Positions 50,431 through 58,934 of a stretch of 64,000 bases of DNA are shown piece by piece; position 1 is the first letter of the stretch; the number at the start of each line of letters is the position of its first letter. The notes under the pieces were generated by a model. That model was not told the DNA's origin. It did no database searches and saw only the letters and a program-made list of their open reading frames with translations. The position numbers were made by a program, and so were the translations under genes. Source of the stretch: Acidimicrobiaceae bacterium (GTDB lineage Bacteria > Actinomycetota > Acidimicrobiia > Acidimicrobiales > Poriferisodalaceae); assembly GCA_026713105.1 (NCBI GenBank), contig JAPOPC010000064.1:121223-185222 (forward strand), given 5' to 3'.

Positions 50431-50679
50431 GTGCCTCACCATCGCTTCATCGCCATTGGGCTGAGCTGGATCGGAGCCACAGCCAGGCTGCGCACGATAC
50501 GGCCCGCCGAGCCGGGCAACGGCCAGCCAGCACTCGGCCGCCAGCGGCCCGCCGCGCTCTCGATCGGGCCGCTGGGACTGGCAATCGGCACGGGGCTGTA
50601 CGCGACGGGCGACCAATCAGCTCGGCCCGGCCTGTCGCGTCGTCGGTACGGTGCACTATGCGCGAGCCGCCGAGCGCTC

Positions 50680-52359
50680 GTGACTGACGCCGCTGTTCTC
50701 ATCGCGGGTGCGGGGCCGGCGGGACTGTCGATGGCGATCCTGCTCGGACGCATGGGGCTCGAGACCATCGTCGTGGAGCGTCGCAGCGGCGTGAACCCCC
50801 ATCCTCGGGCCCGGTCGATCAACGTGCGCACCGCCGAGCTGATGCGCCAGTGGGGGGTGCTCGACGAGATGGTGGCGGTGAGCCTGCCGCTGCCGTGGAC
50901 CGAGCAATTCGTGTACTGCGAGACCTTGGCGGGCGATGAGATCGGCCGTGTGACGACCAATGTCCAGCCGGTCGTGGACGGTGTGGAGCTCTCGCCGGCG
51001 CCGTGGCTGCTGACATCGCAGGACCGGATCGAGGAGATCCTGCTCCGCCACCTCGGTGGCATGAGCGAAGTGCAGATCTATTGGGACACTGACTTCGTCG
51101 ATGTCGCTCAAGACGGCGAGCAGGTGGAGGTCGAGGTGCGCGGCCCATCGGGTACCCGGCACCTCACGGCTCGCTGGCTGGTGGGTGCCGACGGGGCTGC
51201 GTCGAGAGTGCGACGCAGTCTCGACATCGAGATGGCCGGCATCGCCAGCTTCGGGACGATGATCAACTGCCAGTTCTACGCCGACCTCGGACCGTGGACC
51301 GATCATCGCCCCGCTGCCTTGTACTGGACGACGAGTCCGGCACGCAACGTGTTCCAGAAGATCGATGTCAACGACCGGTGGCTGTGCCAGCTCAACTACG
51401 ACCCGTCGATGCACCGGCCGGAAGACTTCGACGTCGGCACGGCAGCGGAGTGGATCCGCCGGTCGATCGGGCCGGAGCTTCCTGACGGCTTTGACCTGCG
51501 GGTCACCGATGTCATCCCGTGGGTGATGTCCTCGACGGTGGCTGAGAGGTTCTCCGACGGGCAGGTGTTCCTGGTCGGTGATGCGGCTCACCAGCTCCCG
51601 CCGACGGGCGGATTCGGCATGAACACGGCGATCCAGGACGCCCACAACCTGGCGTGGAAGCTTGCTGCGGTGGCGGGGGGTCATGCAGGCGCGGCGCTGC
51701 TCGATACCTATGGAATCGAGCGGGCGCCCGTCGCGCAGTACAACGCAGATCGGTCTCGTGAGAACTCCCGCAGTGTCGGGCGGATCCGGCGGCTGGTCGA
51801 ATCGGGCACGGCGACCGTCGAGCAGAAGCGCGAGGCCCTCGGTGCCTCGACGCAGTACGGGAGCTGGCTCGGCATGGACTTGGGGCTGCGATACGACGAG
51901 GGGTGCCTCATTCCTGATGGGACTGAGCCTCCGCAGGTGGATGACCCTGTGTCGGTCTATTCGCCGACGGCACGGCCGGGACATCGTGCTCCCCATGTCT
52001 GGATTGACGGGGCGACGTCGACCCTGGATCTCTACGACACGCAGTTCGTTCTGCTGTGCGGGTCTGACGTCGAAGCCGAGTCCGACACTGAGAACGAGCC
52101 CGGAGCCGTTGAGACCGGCACCGTGGCTGACGCCGGGTTCGTTGCCGAAGACGCCGGCCGCAGCGGACACCCGGCACTGCGAGTGCTGCGGCTCGGTGTT
52201 GATCTCGCCGATCTGGGCGGACGGATAGCCGATGTCTATGGCATCGGCCGCTCTGGAGCCGTGCTGGTGCGGCCGGACGGACATGTCGCCTGGCGGGATC
52301 CCCACGCGACGGGCGCTGCAGCGATGGCGGCGCTCGACGCGCTGCTCAAGCAGGCTTAG
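50680..52359 (+). CDS. FAD-dependent aromatic-type monooxygenase
   Basis: Group A flavin hydroxylase of 559 residues in the phenol/3-hydroxyphenylpropionate hydroxylase branch. AAVLIAGAGPAGLSMAILL is the FAD-binding Rossmann motif, HPRARSINVRTAELMRQWG the substrate-side region, VGADGAASRVRR the D-G motif, and VGDAAHQLPPTGGFGMNTAI the second FAD motif. The C-terminal thioredoxin-like domain of this branch covers about residues 420-559. It would hydroxylate an aromatic ring with NAD(P)H and oxygen. The GTG at 50680 starts the Rossmann strand. Confidence 0.88.
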   Translation: MTDAAVLIAGAGPAGLSMAILLGRMGLETIVVERRSGVNPHPRARSINVRTAELMRQWGVLDEMVAVSLPLPWTEQFVYCETLAGDEIGRVTTNVQPVVDGVELSPAPWLLTSQDRIEEILLRHLGGMSEVQIYWDTDFVDVAQDGEQVEVEVRGPSGTRHLTARWLVGADGAASRVRRSLDIEMAGIASFGTMINCQFYADLGPWTDHRPAALYWTTSPARNVFQKIDVNDRWLCQLNYDPSMHRPEDFDVGTAAEWIRRSIGPELPDGFDLRVTDVIPWVMSSTVAERFSDGQVFLVGDAAHQLPPTGGFGMNTAIQDAHNLAWKLAAVAGGHAGAALLDTYGIERAPVAQYNADRSRENSRSVGRIRRLVESGTATVEQKREALGASTQYGSWLGMDLGLRYDEGCLIPDGTEPPQVDDPVSVYSPTARPGHRAPHVWIDGATSTLDLYDTQFVLLCGSDVEAESDTENEPGAVETGTVADAGFVAEDAGRSGHPALRVLRLGVDLADLGGRIADVYGIGRSGAVLVRPDGHVAWRDPHATGAAAMAALDALLKQA

Positions 52360-52395
52360 CCAAGCGCGAACAGGGGCCGCACCATCGCGGCTTGG
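52360..52395 (+). terminator. Stem-loop after monooxygenase gene, possible terminator
   Basis: CCAAGC-GCGA (52360-52369) pairs with TCGC-G-GCTTGG (52385-52395) with one bulged base, starting right after the TAG. There is no T run, so it may be a rho-dependent or RNA-stabilising hairpin. Confidence 0.4.
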
Positions 52396-52534
52396 CATCG
52401 AGTTTGGGTCTCAGCCCCCTTGCGGCCGTCGTCGGCCCGGTTCCGCTGGCTTGTTGCCGCCGCGCATCGCGGAGGCGACAGTCGAACCTGCGTCCGGCGC
52501 CATCGATCTGGGGCAGCTCGGACGAGGTCGCCGG

Positions 52535-54091
52535 CTAGGGCTCCCACAGCAGCGTGTCTGCCATGAATTGGCTCCAGGCGAACCAGAACGACTGGTGGCC
52601 TTCGATGGGATTGCCGTCCGCGTCGACGGCACGCACCCCGCCGCCGTCGAGCTGCAGCGTGACGCCGGCGAGCTCGACGGTCCCGCCTGCCTCGAGTTCG
52701 GCCCTGGCTGCTTCGACCCCGAAGGCGACCGGGGTGCCGTCGTCGAGCACGACGCCGAAGACCTGGTCTTGGACGCTGAGTCGCTCGTCGACATCGCCGA
52801 CCGGGAAGATCGGCCCGTTGTCGTCCCGCCCGCCCAGCGGGTTGAACGGGTAGCTGCGCCCGATCCCGCCGTCGGAGGCGATGATCGTCGTGTCGGGATG
52901 GGCGGCCTTCCACTCGCCCCACGTGGTGGTGACCACGGTGGTCTGGGGCAGCACGACGCCTCGCTCGCGCAGCGGGCCCGAGATGGCCCTGCCCGTGAAG
53001 GTGTTGAACACCGACTTGGTGACGAGGTCGTACATGACCTTGTTCGACCGTGAGAGCAAGCCCGAAGTCCGCAGCACCGGGGTGGCCACGCCGTCGGGCA
53101 CTTCGGCGGTCAGGTACGCCTGCGCGGAGCCGCACAGCGTGCAGTACGGCATGCCGATGCGTTGGCCCCCGAGGGTGTCGTTGATCATCTCGTGGATTTC
53201 CATGATGTGGCGGGGGTATGCCCGGGCCTCGCCGCCGAGCACGACGGCGAACACGATGCCGTCGTCTGGGTACCACGAGCCGTCTTCGGCATCGGTGACG
53301 CCGGGGTTGTCGAGGGCGGGGATGCAGCCCCGGGGGCACGGGCGGGGGTCGCCGAGCTCTCGGTTGTCGATCAGCACCCCGCCCCAGCTCACGATGCGCC
53401 AGTCGATGTCGGAGTCGGTGTCGTCGAAGAACGGCTGCCAGCCGGGCTCGATGAGCGTGAACAGCCGCTGCTTGTACTCCGGGTAGCCGTCGAAGACGGG
53501 CAGATCCCAGGCGAGCAGGTGATCGGTCACCGATTGCCATGGGCTGCGGCGGGCCACGGGGTCGTCGAACAGCCTGACGCCGGTCAGCGACTGGAAGGCC
53601 GAGACGGCCCCTTCGGTGAGTTCGCCAGGAGGGACGAACCTGAGCAAGTCGGCGACGATCCACGCCAATCGCGGGTCGCCCGTTCGGCCGAGTTGGGCGA
53701 CGGCGTCGCCGTCGATGCCGCCGCGCTGCAAACCGGACCAGATCATGTTGAGGTCGTTGAGCACGGTGCGTTGCAGCGGACCGGTCGGCACCTCAGGTGC
53801 GGGAGGGAACGTGTAGCCGAGGAAGTTGCGCAACTTCCCGGTGTCGCGTGGATCCAGGACGACGGCGTCGGTGTCGGGGGCTGTTGTCGTGCCGGGAGCG
53901 TCGGGTTGTGCCGTCGCCGCGGGGGAATCATCGGGAGCATCCTCTGCCCGGTCCGCCGTCTGACCGCCCGCCGACTCAGCCGTTCCCGACTCTGAAGCAG
54001 GGGCCGACGTCGGCGCAGTCGTCTCGGTGGCGGCGCAGGCGGCTGCCAGCAGCGCTGTTCCGATCAGCAGGGCGCAGACGCGGGACCGCAC
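52535..54091 (-). CDS. DUF3179 lipoprotein
   Basis: Secreted lipoprotein of 518 residues: signal peptide with lipobox LLAAAC, a long Ala/Thr/Pro/Asp linker to about residue 80, then the DUF3179 domain with YPRHIMEIHEMINDTLGG, MPYCTLCGSAQAY (C-x2-C), WGEWKAAHPDT and YPFNPLGGRDDNGP. The two cysteines and nearby histidines suggest a metal or disulfide site. No function is known for the family, which is common in marine bacteria and archaea. An intergenic stretch of 175 bases follows, holding the monooxygenase hairpin. Confidence 0.83.
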   Translation of the reverse strand: MRSRVCALLIGTALLAAACAATETTAPTSAPASESGTAESAGGQTADRAEDAPDDSPAATAQPDAPGTTTAPDTDAVVLDPRDTGKLRNFLGYTFPPAPEVPTGPLQRTVLNDLNMIWSGLQRGGIDGDAVAQLGRTGDPRLAWIVADLLRFVPPGELTEGAVSAFQSLTGVRLFDDPVARRSPWQSVTDHLLAWDLPVFDGYPEYKQRLFTLIEPGWQPFFDDTDSDIDWRIVSWGGVLIDNRELGDPRPCPRGCIPALDNPGVTDAEDGSWYPDDGIVFAVVLGGEARAYPRHIMEIHEMINDTLGGQRIGMPYCTLCGSAQAYLTAEVPDGVATPVLRTSGLLSRSNKVMYDLVTKSVFNTFTGRAISGPLRERGVVLPQTTVVTTTWGEWKAAHPDTTIIASDGGIGRSYPFNPLGGRDDNGPIFPVGDVDERLSVQDQVFGVVLDDGTPVAFGVEAARAELEAGGTVELAGVTLQLDGGGVRAVDADGNPIEGHQSFWFAWSQFMADTLLWEP

Positions 54092-54200
54092 GAGGCCACC
54101 CTATGACGCCGCGTGCCGTACGTTGCCTCACCCGCCGACGCGATCTCCCACGCGCCTTCGACCTGGCGCAGGGCGTCGGGTTGCGCCGGTCTCGCGCCAG

Positions 54201-54569
54201 TTACCAGAGTCCGGTGACGTTCAGTAGCCACGCGATGAATGCAGCCACGGCCGACAGATACAGAATGACCGTGATGAGGCCGGAGCGGCTGCGGTGCGTC
54301 GGAGGCTGTCCACCGTGATCAACCACGGGTCGCGAGGAGCCCGGGTCGCCGTGCAACTTGATCTGCTGTCCCCTGGAGATCTCGGTCGCGAGAAACTTGT
54401 CGGCCTTCGTGGTGCCCGTTCCGAAGCGCGTGACGTGCATTGATTCCTGTGCCATGCCGGTGTGGGGCTGCGGCAGTCGCGAGACCTTTCGCGGCATGCG
54501 GAGCAATAGGTAGAAGAAGTTGGCGAAGTTGACGAGGGCCTTGCGGAGGGCCCTCCAGAAGTTCTTCAT
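54201..54569 (-). CDS. Small C-terminally anchored membrane protein
   Basis: A 122-residue protein with a basic amphipathic N-terminus (MKNFWRALRKALVNFANFFY), a polar middle and a C-terminal transmembrane helix (LITVILYLSAVAAFIAWLLN). I do not recognise a family. The ATG at 54569 is preferred over the longer frame, which extends antisense into the VOC gene leader. Possibly a tail-anchored envelope protein. Confidence 0.55.
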   Translation of the reverse strand: MKNFWRALRKALVNFANFFYLLLRMPRKVSRLPQPHTGMAQESMHVTRFGTGTTKADKFLATEISRGQQIKLHGDPGSSRPVVDHGGQPPTHRSRSGLITVILYLSAVAAFIAWLLNVTGLW

Positions 54570-54733
54570 GGCGCAGGTGCTTTCGTGGACTGCGTAGACG
54601 CAGTCCCTTGCGACGATCCTACGTTGCTCCATCGAACCGGCTGGCTCGCCCTCGCTACGCTCGCCCATGGGGGATATCCGGTGCCGTCGACAGCATCGGC
54701 ACTGACGGCCGGGACGTCCCGGGAGGTTGCCCG

Positions 54734-55177
54734 ATGTTCCGATTGACGTCGCTGGATCACATCGTGCTGCGGGTCTCCGACGTCGAACGGAGCATGGACT
54801 TCTATGCGTCGGTGCTGGGCTGTGGCGTCGAGCACGTCAACGCCGAGATCGGCCTGTACCAGATGCGAGCGGGCGATTCCATCATCGACCTCGTCGACGT
54901 CGCGGGTGTGCTCGGCCAAGAGGGCGGCCCGCCGCCGGGTCCGACGGCACACAACGTCGATCACTTCTGCGTCCGGATCGAGCCCTTCGACGAGCACGAG
55001 CTGCGCCGGTATCTCGCCAGCCACGGCGTCGAGGCCGGCCGCCTGTACAACAACTGGGGCGCCGACGGGCGCGGGCCGTCGATGTACATCAAGGACCCCG
55101 ACGGCAACACGGTCGAGCTCAAGGGCCCGCCGACCCACCCCTACGACCCCGACATCGGCTACATCAACGCGCCATAG
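54734..55177 (+). CDS. VOC-family glyoxalase/dioxygenase-like protein
   Basis: A 147-residue VOC protein: LTSLDHIVLRVSDVERSMDF begins unit one with metal-ligand H, AHNVDHFCVRIEPFDEHEL begins unit two, and YIKDPDGNTVELKGPP provides the terminal glutamate. It resembles glyoxalase I-type and fosfomycin-resistance-like proteins; the actual substrate is unknown. The ATG at 54734 starts the first strand. Confidence 0.83.
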   Translation: MFRLTSLDHIVLRVSDVERSMDFYASVLGCGVEHVNAEIGLYQMRAGDSIIDLVDVAGVLGQEGGPPPGPTAHNVDHFCVRIEPFDEHELRRYLASHGVEAGRLYNNWGADGRGPSMYIKDPDGNTVELKGPPTHPYDPDIGYINAP

Positions 55178-55264
55178 ACCGTCCGCCGAGGGCATCTGAA
55201 TGGACCGGGCTACGGAGCCGCGCGGGTAGGTGCGCCCGCCGTGGAGGCGACTGAGGTTCCGCGA

Positions 55265-55912
55265 TCAACCCGCGTCGGACCACAGCGTGGCTTCGTAGCC
55301 CGCTTCGAGGTTCTGGTCGATTTCCTCGGGCTCGGCCCGTAGCTCGTGCTGGGAGGCGAGGATCTCCCCCGCGGTGGGCACCTCGGTCTCGGGCCACGTC
55401 GAGGTGTCCCAGATGTTGGCGCGTATCAATGCCTTCCCGCAGTGGAGAAAGCACTCGTCGACATCGATGACCACCGCCGTCTTGGGCACCCGATCCCCCA
55501 CAGCCGCTGCAGCGCAGATGTCGGGATCGGTCGTGAGCGAGGCAGCGCCGTTCACCCGCACGGTGTGGTCGCTGGCGGGCACGAAGAAGATCAAGCCGAC
55601 GTGGGGATTGTCCAGGAAGTTCGTGTACGAATCGAGACGGTTGTTGCCGGCGAGGTCGCCGAAGGCCAGCCGTGCACCGTCATCGAGCACACGGGCGAAT
55701 CCGGCAGGCCCGCCGCGGGGCGAGGCGTCAGTCCCGCCCGGGCCATGGGTCGCCAGCACGCAAAGCGGCGACAGCGCCAGAAACCGGGCCGACTCAGCGT
55801 CGATCGCCGGCACGTTCTTGTTAGCCACCAGCTTGGACGGCTGGCGATAGATCTCCCGCAGTGCAGTCGTGTCACTGATCTGACTGACTTGCTCGCTGAC
55901 TTGCCGGTCCAT
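55265..55912 (-). CDS. Pyridoxamine 5'-phosphate oxidase-fold flavoprotein (MSMEG_1061-like)
   Basis: A 215-residue split-barrel flavin-binding protein. FLALSPLCVLATHGPGGTDASPRGG and LAFGDLAGNNRLDSYTNFLDNPHVGLIFFVP are the FMN-binding segments, and VPKTAVVIDVDECFLHCGKALIRA the C-terminal part, the same plan as the MSMEG_1061 family. Likely an oxidoreductase or flavin carrier; no biochemical role is assigned. The ATG at 55912 excludes an upstream Arg/Ser-rich extension. Confidence 0.82.
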   Translation of the reverse strand: MDRQVSEQVSQISDTTALREIYRQPSKLVANKNVPAIDAESARFLALSPLCVLATHGPGGTDASPRGGPAGFARVLDDGARLAFGDLAGNNRLDSYTNFLDNPHVGLIFFVPASDHTVRVNGAASLTTDPDICAAAAVGDRVPKTAVVIDVDECFLHCGKALIRANIWDTSTWPETEVPTAGEILASQHELRAEPEEIDQNLEAGYEATLWSDAG

Positions 55913-56083
55913 GGATCCCCCGCTTGAACTCCCTCGCTTCAGTCTCGTCGCTGAGCTTCCGTCGCGTCGGTTCTCGACCACACTTGCCTGCCAAAGTCCC
56001 CACGCGTCGGCGCTTCGGTGCCCAGTGGCACATCATCTGCCTTCGTCGCGGACTTGCTTTCCACTTCCGCACGGCGATTCTGA

Positions 56084-57775
56084 TCAGCAGTTCTGCCGGA
56101 CGCGGTCCGTAGCTGGCGTACGGGCTCTGCGCGGTGTGGCTGGCGTGACCGTCCAACCCTCGCCAGGCGGGGCCGGACCCTTCGGGGGATGCAGCATCAA
56201 GTTGTACTTGTGCAGACGGTGATGGTGGCTGTGACACAACAGGGCCAGGTTGACCAGGCTCGTCGGACCGTCGTCGAGCCAATGCTGGATGTGATGCCCG
56301 TCACAATGGATCGGGGCCCGGTCGCAGCCCGGCCAAACACAGCCTTGATCGCGAGCAATCAGTGCTCGGCGGATCGCCGGCGGGATGGTGCGAGTGGCCC
56401 GCCCGACGTCGAGCACTTCGCCGGGGCCACCCATCACCACGGGGATGACACGGGTGTCGCAGGCGATCTTGCGCGCGTCAGCCACGCCAAGCACGGTGCC
56501 GGTTTCGGTGGTCGCCACGGCGCCGGGCACTGCCAAGAGATCACACATCGGAGTCGAGGCTTCGCCCGGGCAGCCAGCATCAGACTGCTTGCCCGCCGAA
56601 GCGCCACGCAGATTGTCCAGGGTCGTGAGCACGATCATCTGTGTCGAACTCGGAACAACCCAACCGTCGTCTCTCAAGCCCTCGCCCACAACGCCTCCAG
56701 CATCAGGGGCTGCAGACCCCGCACCGGAAGCACCACCGGCCGCACGCCCCGCACCGGAAGCACCACGGGACGCACGCCCCGCACCGGGAGCACCATCGGC
56801 CGCCGCAGCATCCCGCGGCACAGCGTCGGTGTGATGGGCGCCGCCGGGAGTCGCACCATCTCCTCCCGCAACTCCCGCGCCTGGGACGCCGGCCGAGGTG
56901 AGCAGCCATGCGAGCGCGTCGGAGGCACGCTGTTGCACGCTGCGCCGCTTCGATTCGGGCAAGTCCTTGTCGCTGCGCCAGTTCCGTTCGATGGCGCTGA
57001 TCAAGAGGCGGTTGATCGCGTCCCCCGTCAGCGCATCGAACTTGGCCCGCAGGTGCCACATGCCGTCGTTCGGATCGATCCACATCGACGCCGACCTCGC
57101 TGCGCGCTGGCGAGCATGCCGTTGCGCTTCGCTCTCGCGCCGCCACGCTGCTTCCGCACTACGCACTGTCTGCCGCGTCTGATCTGCTGTCTGGTTCCTT
57201 GCCTGTCTGCACAGATCGCTACGCACGTCGTCGGGCACATCTGCCGCGGCGACCGCAGCCGCCTGATCTGAGGTGATCTCGCCACGGCCCAATACTTCGG
57301 CCACCGCCGGCTGGGCGCCCAGGGCCTGAGCCTCGCGTTCGATCCGGCGCGCCAACGCGCCGCCCACCGCCGTTGCATTGACCAGCGTCTCGGCCCCTGA
57401 GGCCTCCCCGCGGCGCGCATGCAATTGACGTCGAACTACTTCGGCGGCCAGCGAGCTGCGCGCCCCCTCAAGCATGTTGATGGCCCGTTGCACCGACTGC
57501 GCGCACCACACCAAGTCCTCATCGTGGGCGGATCGAACCGCCTTCGCATCGACCAATGGACCCGCGCTGGCGACCGACCCCACTGCGGTTTCGATCGCTC
57601 GACGAACGACACTTCCGCCGCGGGACTCGTCCTCGCAACGCCGTGCCAGCCGTGCGCGCAACTCCACCATGCAAACACTGCCGACCGAGGGGCGGCGCGG
57701 ATTCTGCCGGCTGCCGGCTGCCAGTTGAGGAGAGGCGGAGGTCATGGCAGGCACCGTAAAGGAGGGGTGTGACAT
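56084..57775 (-). CDS. DUF222/HNH endonuclease-domain protein
   Basis: Actinobacterial DUF222 protein of about 563 residues with a C-terminal HNH nuclease motif: CVWPGCDRAPIHCDGHHI, HWLDDGPTSLVNLALLC and HSHHHRLH. The two C-x4-C/C-x2-H zinc-like positions and the D-H-H core are intact. DUF222 (residues about 70-230) is helical. Between them is a low-complexity Gly/Ala/Ser/Arg region built from three 30-bp repeats. These genes are often multicopy in actinobacteria and suspected to be selfish or defence nucleases. The start is uncertain: ATG at 57775 or 57745; the frame continues open to 58645 but overlaps the DUF1697 gene. Confidence 0.8.
   Translation of the reverse strand: MSHPSFTVPAMTSASPQLAAGSRQNPRRPSVGSVCMVELRARLARRCEDESRGGSVVRRAIETAVGSVASAGPLVDAKAVRSAHDEDLVWCAQSVQRAINMLEGARSSLAAEVVRRQLHARRGEASGAETLVNATAVGGALARRIEREAQALGAQPAVAEVLGRGEITSDQAAAVAAADVPDDVRSDLCRQARNQTADQTRQTVRSAEAAWRRESEAQRHARQRAARSASMWIDPNDGMWHLRAKFDALTGDAINRLLISAIERNWRSDKDLPESKRRSVQQRASDALAWLLTSAGVPGAGVAGGDGATPGGAHHTDAVPRDAAAADGAPGAGRASRGASGAGRAAGGASGAGSAAPDAGGVVGEGLRDDGWVVPSSTQMIVLTTLDNLRGASAGKQSDAGCPGEASTPMCDLLAVPGAVATTETGTVLGVADARKIACDTRVIPVVMGGPGEVLDVGRATRTIPPAIRRALIARDQGCVWPGCDRAPIHCDGHHIQHWLDDGPTSLVNLALLCHSHHHRLHKYNLMLHPPKGPAPPGEGWTVTPATPRRARTPATDRVRQNC
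56721..56803 (-). repeat. 30-bp tandem repeat within HNH gene
   Basis: Two full 30-base units (56721-56750, 56751-56780) and a partial third (56781-56803), nearly identical. They encode a 10-residue unit of the kind G-A-S-G-A-G-R-A-x-x in the linker between DUF222 and HNH. The length is a multiple of three, so copy number can vary without breaking the frame. Confidence 0.8.
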
Positions 57776-57866
57776 TCGTTCGTCACGGCCCAACTCCGAC
57801 CTCTGGTCGGCCGAAGTGACGTCCACAAGCTCATGTCGGCCAACGTAGAAGAGGGGTGTGACATCG
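57756..57866. repeat. ~89-bp-spaced duplicated start region of HNH gene
   Basis: GTAAAGGAGGGGTGTGACAT (57756-57775) and GTAGAAGAGGGGTGTGACAT (57845-57864) are near-identical and each contains, on the minus strand, an ATG-TCACACCCC start. The offset of 89 bases is not a multiple of three, so the outer copy is not in frame with the gene. Looks like a small duplication of the 5' end. Confidence 0.5.
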
Positions 57867-58306
57867 AAGGGTCCACTCGGGCCGGGTTCCGGCTCGGGAG
57901 GATGCGTTCGGTGTCTCGATGGGCTGGTTTGACTCTGGGTGTGACGGGCCGGTGTGCCTTGACCTTGATCTGTCGGTCTGTTGCTCGGGCTGCTGGCGCG
58001 CACCGACCGGTCGGGCGACAGCACAGCCAAGACGGAGCCACGGCGCAGCGCGTCGCTACCCGAGCCGTACCGCCGCCGGAAATCGAGCAGTCTCGAAGCT
58101 GCCGCTGCCCTACCGTTCCCGCATGGCCCCAGCGACCCACAACGCCGACGAAGGACACGCTCGGGTCCGCCGCAACGCCGACGATGGACACGCCCAGGCC
58201 GCCTGCCACGTCGACGACGCATTCCAACGACGCCTCGCCGCTTCCAGGAAGCGCCACCACCGCATACTCGATCGCCTCGCCCATGAGTCCGGCTGAGCCG
58301 GCGACC

Positions 58307-58909
58307 ATGACCATCCGCTGCGTCGTTCTCCCCCGGGGCATCAACGTCGGCGGACACAACCGGGTACCCATGGCCGAGCTTCGCCCCAAGCTGGCAGAGG
58401 CCGGCTACACCGACCCCGTCACGATCCTCCAGAGCGGGAACATCATCGTCACTGCCGAACTTACGTCCGAGCCCACTGCCGAACCCACGGCCGACCAGCC
58501 CGACGATGCCGCCGCGGCCACAGCCGCAGCCGTGGCCGCCGCAGTCCAACAACTGCTGGCCGACGAATTCGATGTCCATGTGCCCTGCGTGGCCCGCACC
58601 GCCGCCGAGATCACCGCCATCCTCGAACGCAACCCTCTCGGCCACATCGCAGACAACGGATCTCGCTACCTAATCAACTTCCTCGCCACCGAACCCGGCG
58701 CCGAACCCGACCCCAACGCCGTGCAATCGCTCATCGAGGCCGACCATGCGCCTGAGGTCGTCCACGTCGAAAGATCAGAGGTGTACGTGTGGGCGCCGGA
58801 GGGCGTCAAGGCGCTGCGCCTGTCGTACTCCCATCTCGAGCGGCACTTCGGAGTGCCCGCCACGGCCCGAAACTGGAACACGCTCGAACGCATCGCCGCA
58901 AAGCTCTAG
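58307..58909 (+). CDS. DUF1697 family protein
   Basis: A 200-residue protein with the DUF1697 signature VVLPRGINVGGHNRVPMAEL, then AGYTDPVTILQSGNIIVTAE and the C-terminal YSHLERHFGVPATARNWNTL. The family is uncharacterised but widespread. An Ala-rich insertion (ADQPDDAAAATAAAVAAAV) near residues 60-80 is longer than usual. The ATG at 58307 is chosen because homology starts with the next residues; 58283 is an alternative. Divergent from the HNH gene, whose open frame overlaps it antisense. Confidence 0.82.
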   Translation: MTIRCVVLPRGINVGGHNRVPMAELRPKLAEAGYTDPVTILQSGNIIVTAELTSEPTAEPTADQPDDAAAATAAAVAAAVQQLLADEFDVHVPCVARTAAEITAILERNPLGHIADNGSRYLINFLATEPGAEPDPNAVQSLIEADHAPEVVHVERSEVYVWAPEGVKALRLSYSHLERHFGVPATARNWNTLERIAAKL

Positions 58910-58934
58910 CCGGCTCAACCGTGCCTTCGTGCCG

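Noticed and set aside
56721..56803. Tandem 30-bp repeats as a CRISPR array
   Set aside because: No spacers between units, and the repeats lie in frame within a coding sequence.
57776..58645. N-terminal extension of the HNH protein to 853 residues
   Set aside because: The extra 290 residues are Gly/Arg-rich, antisense to the DUF1697 gene and without homology.
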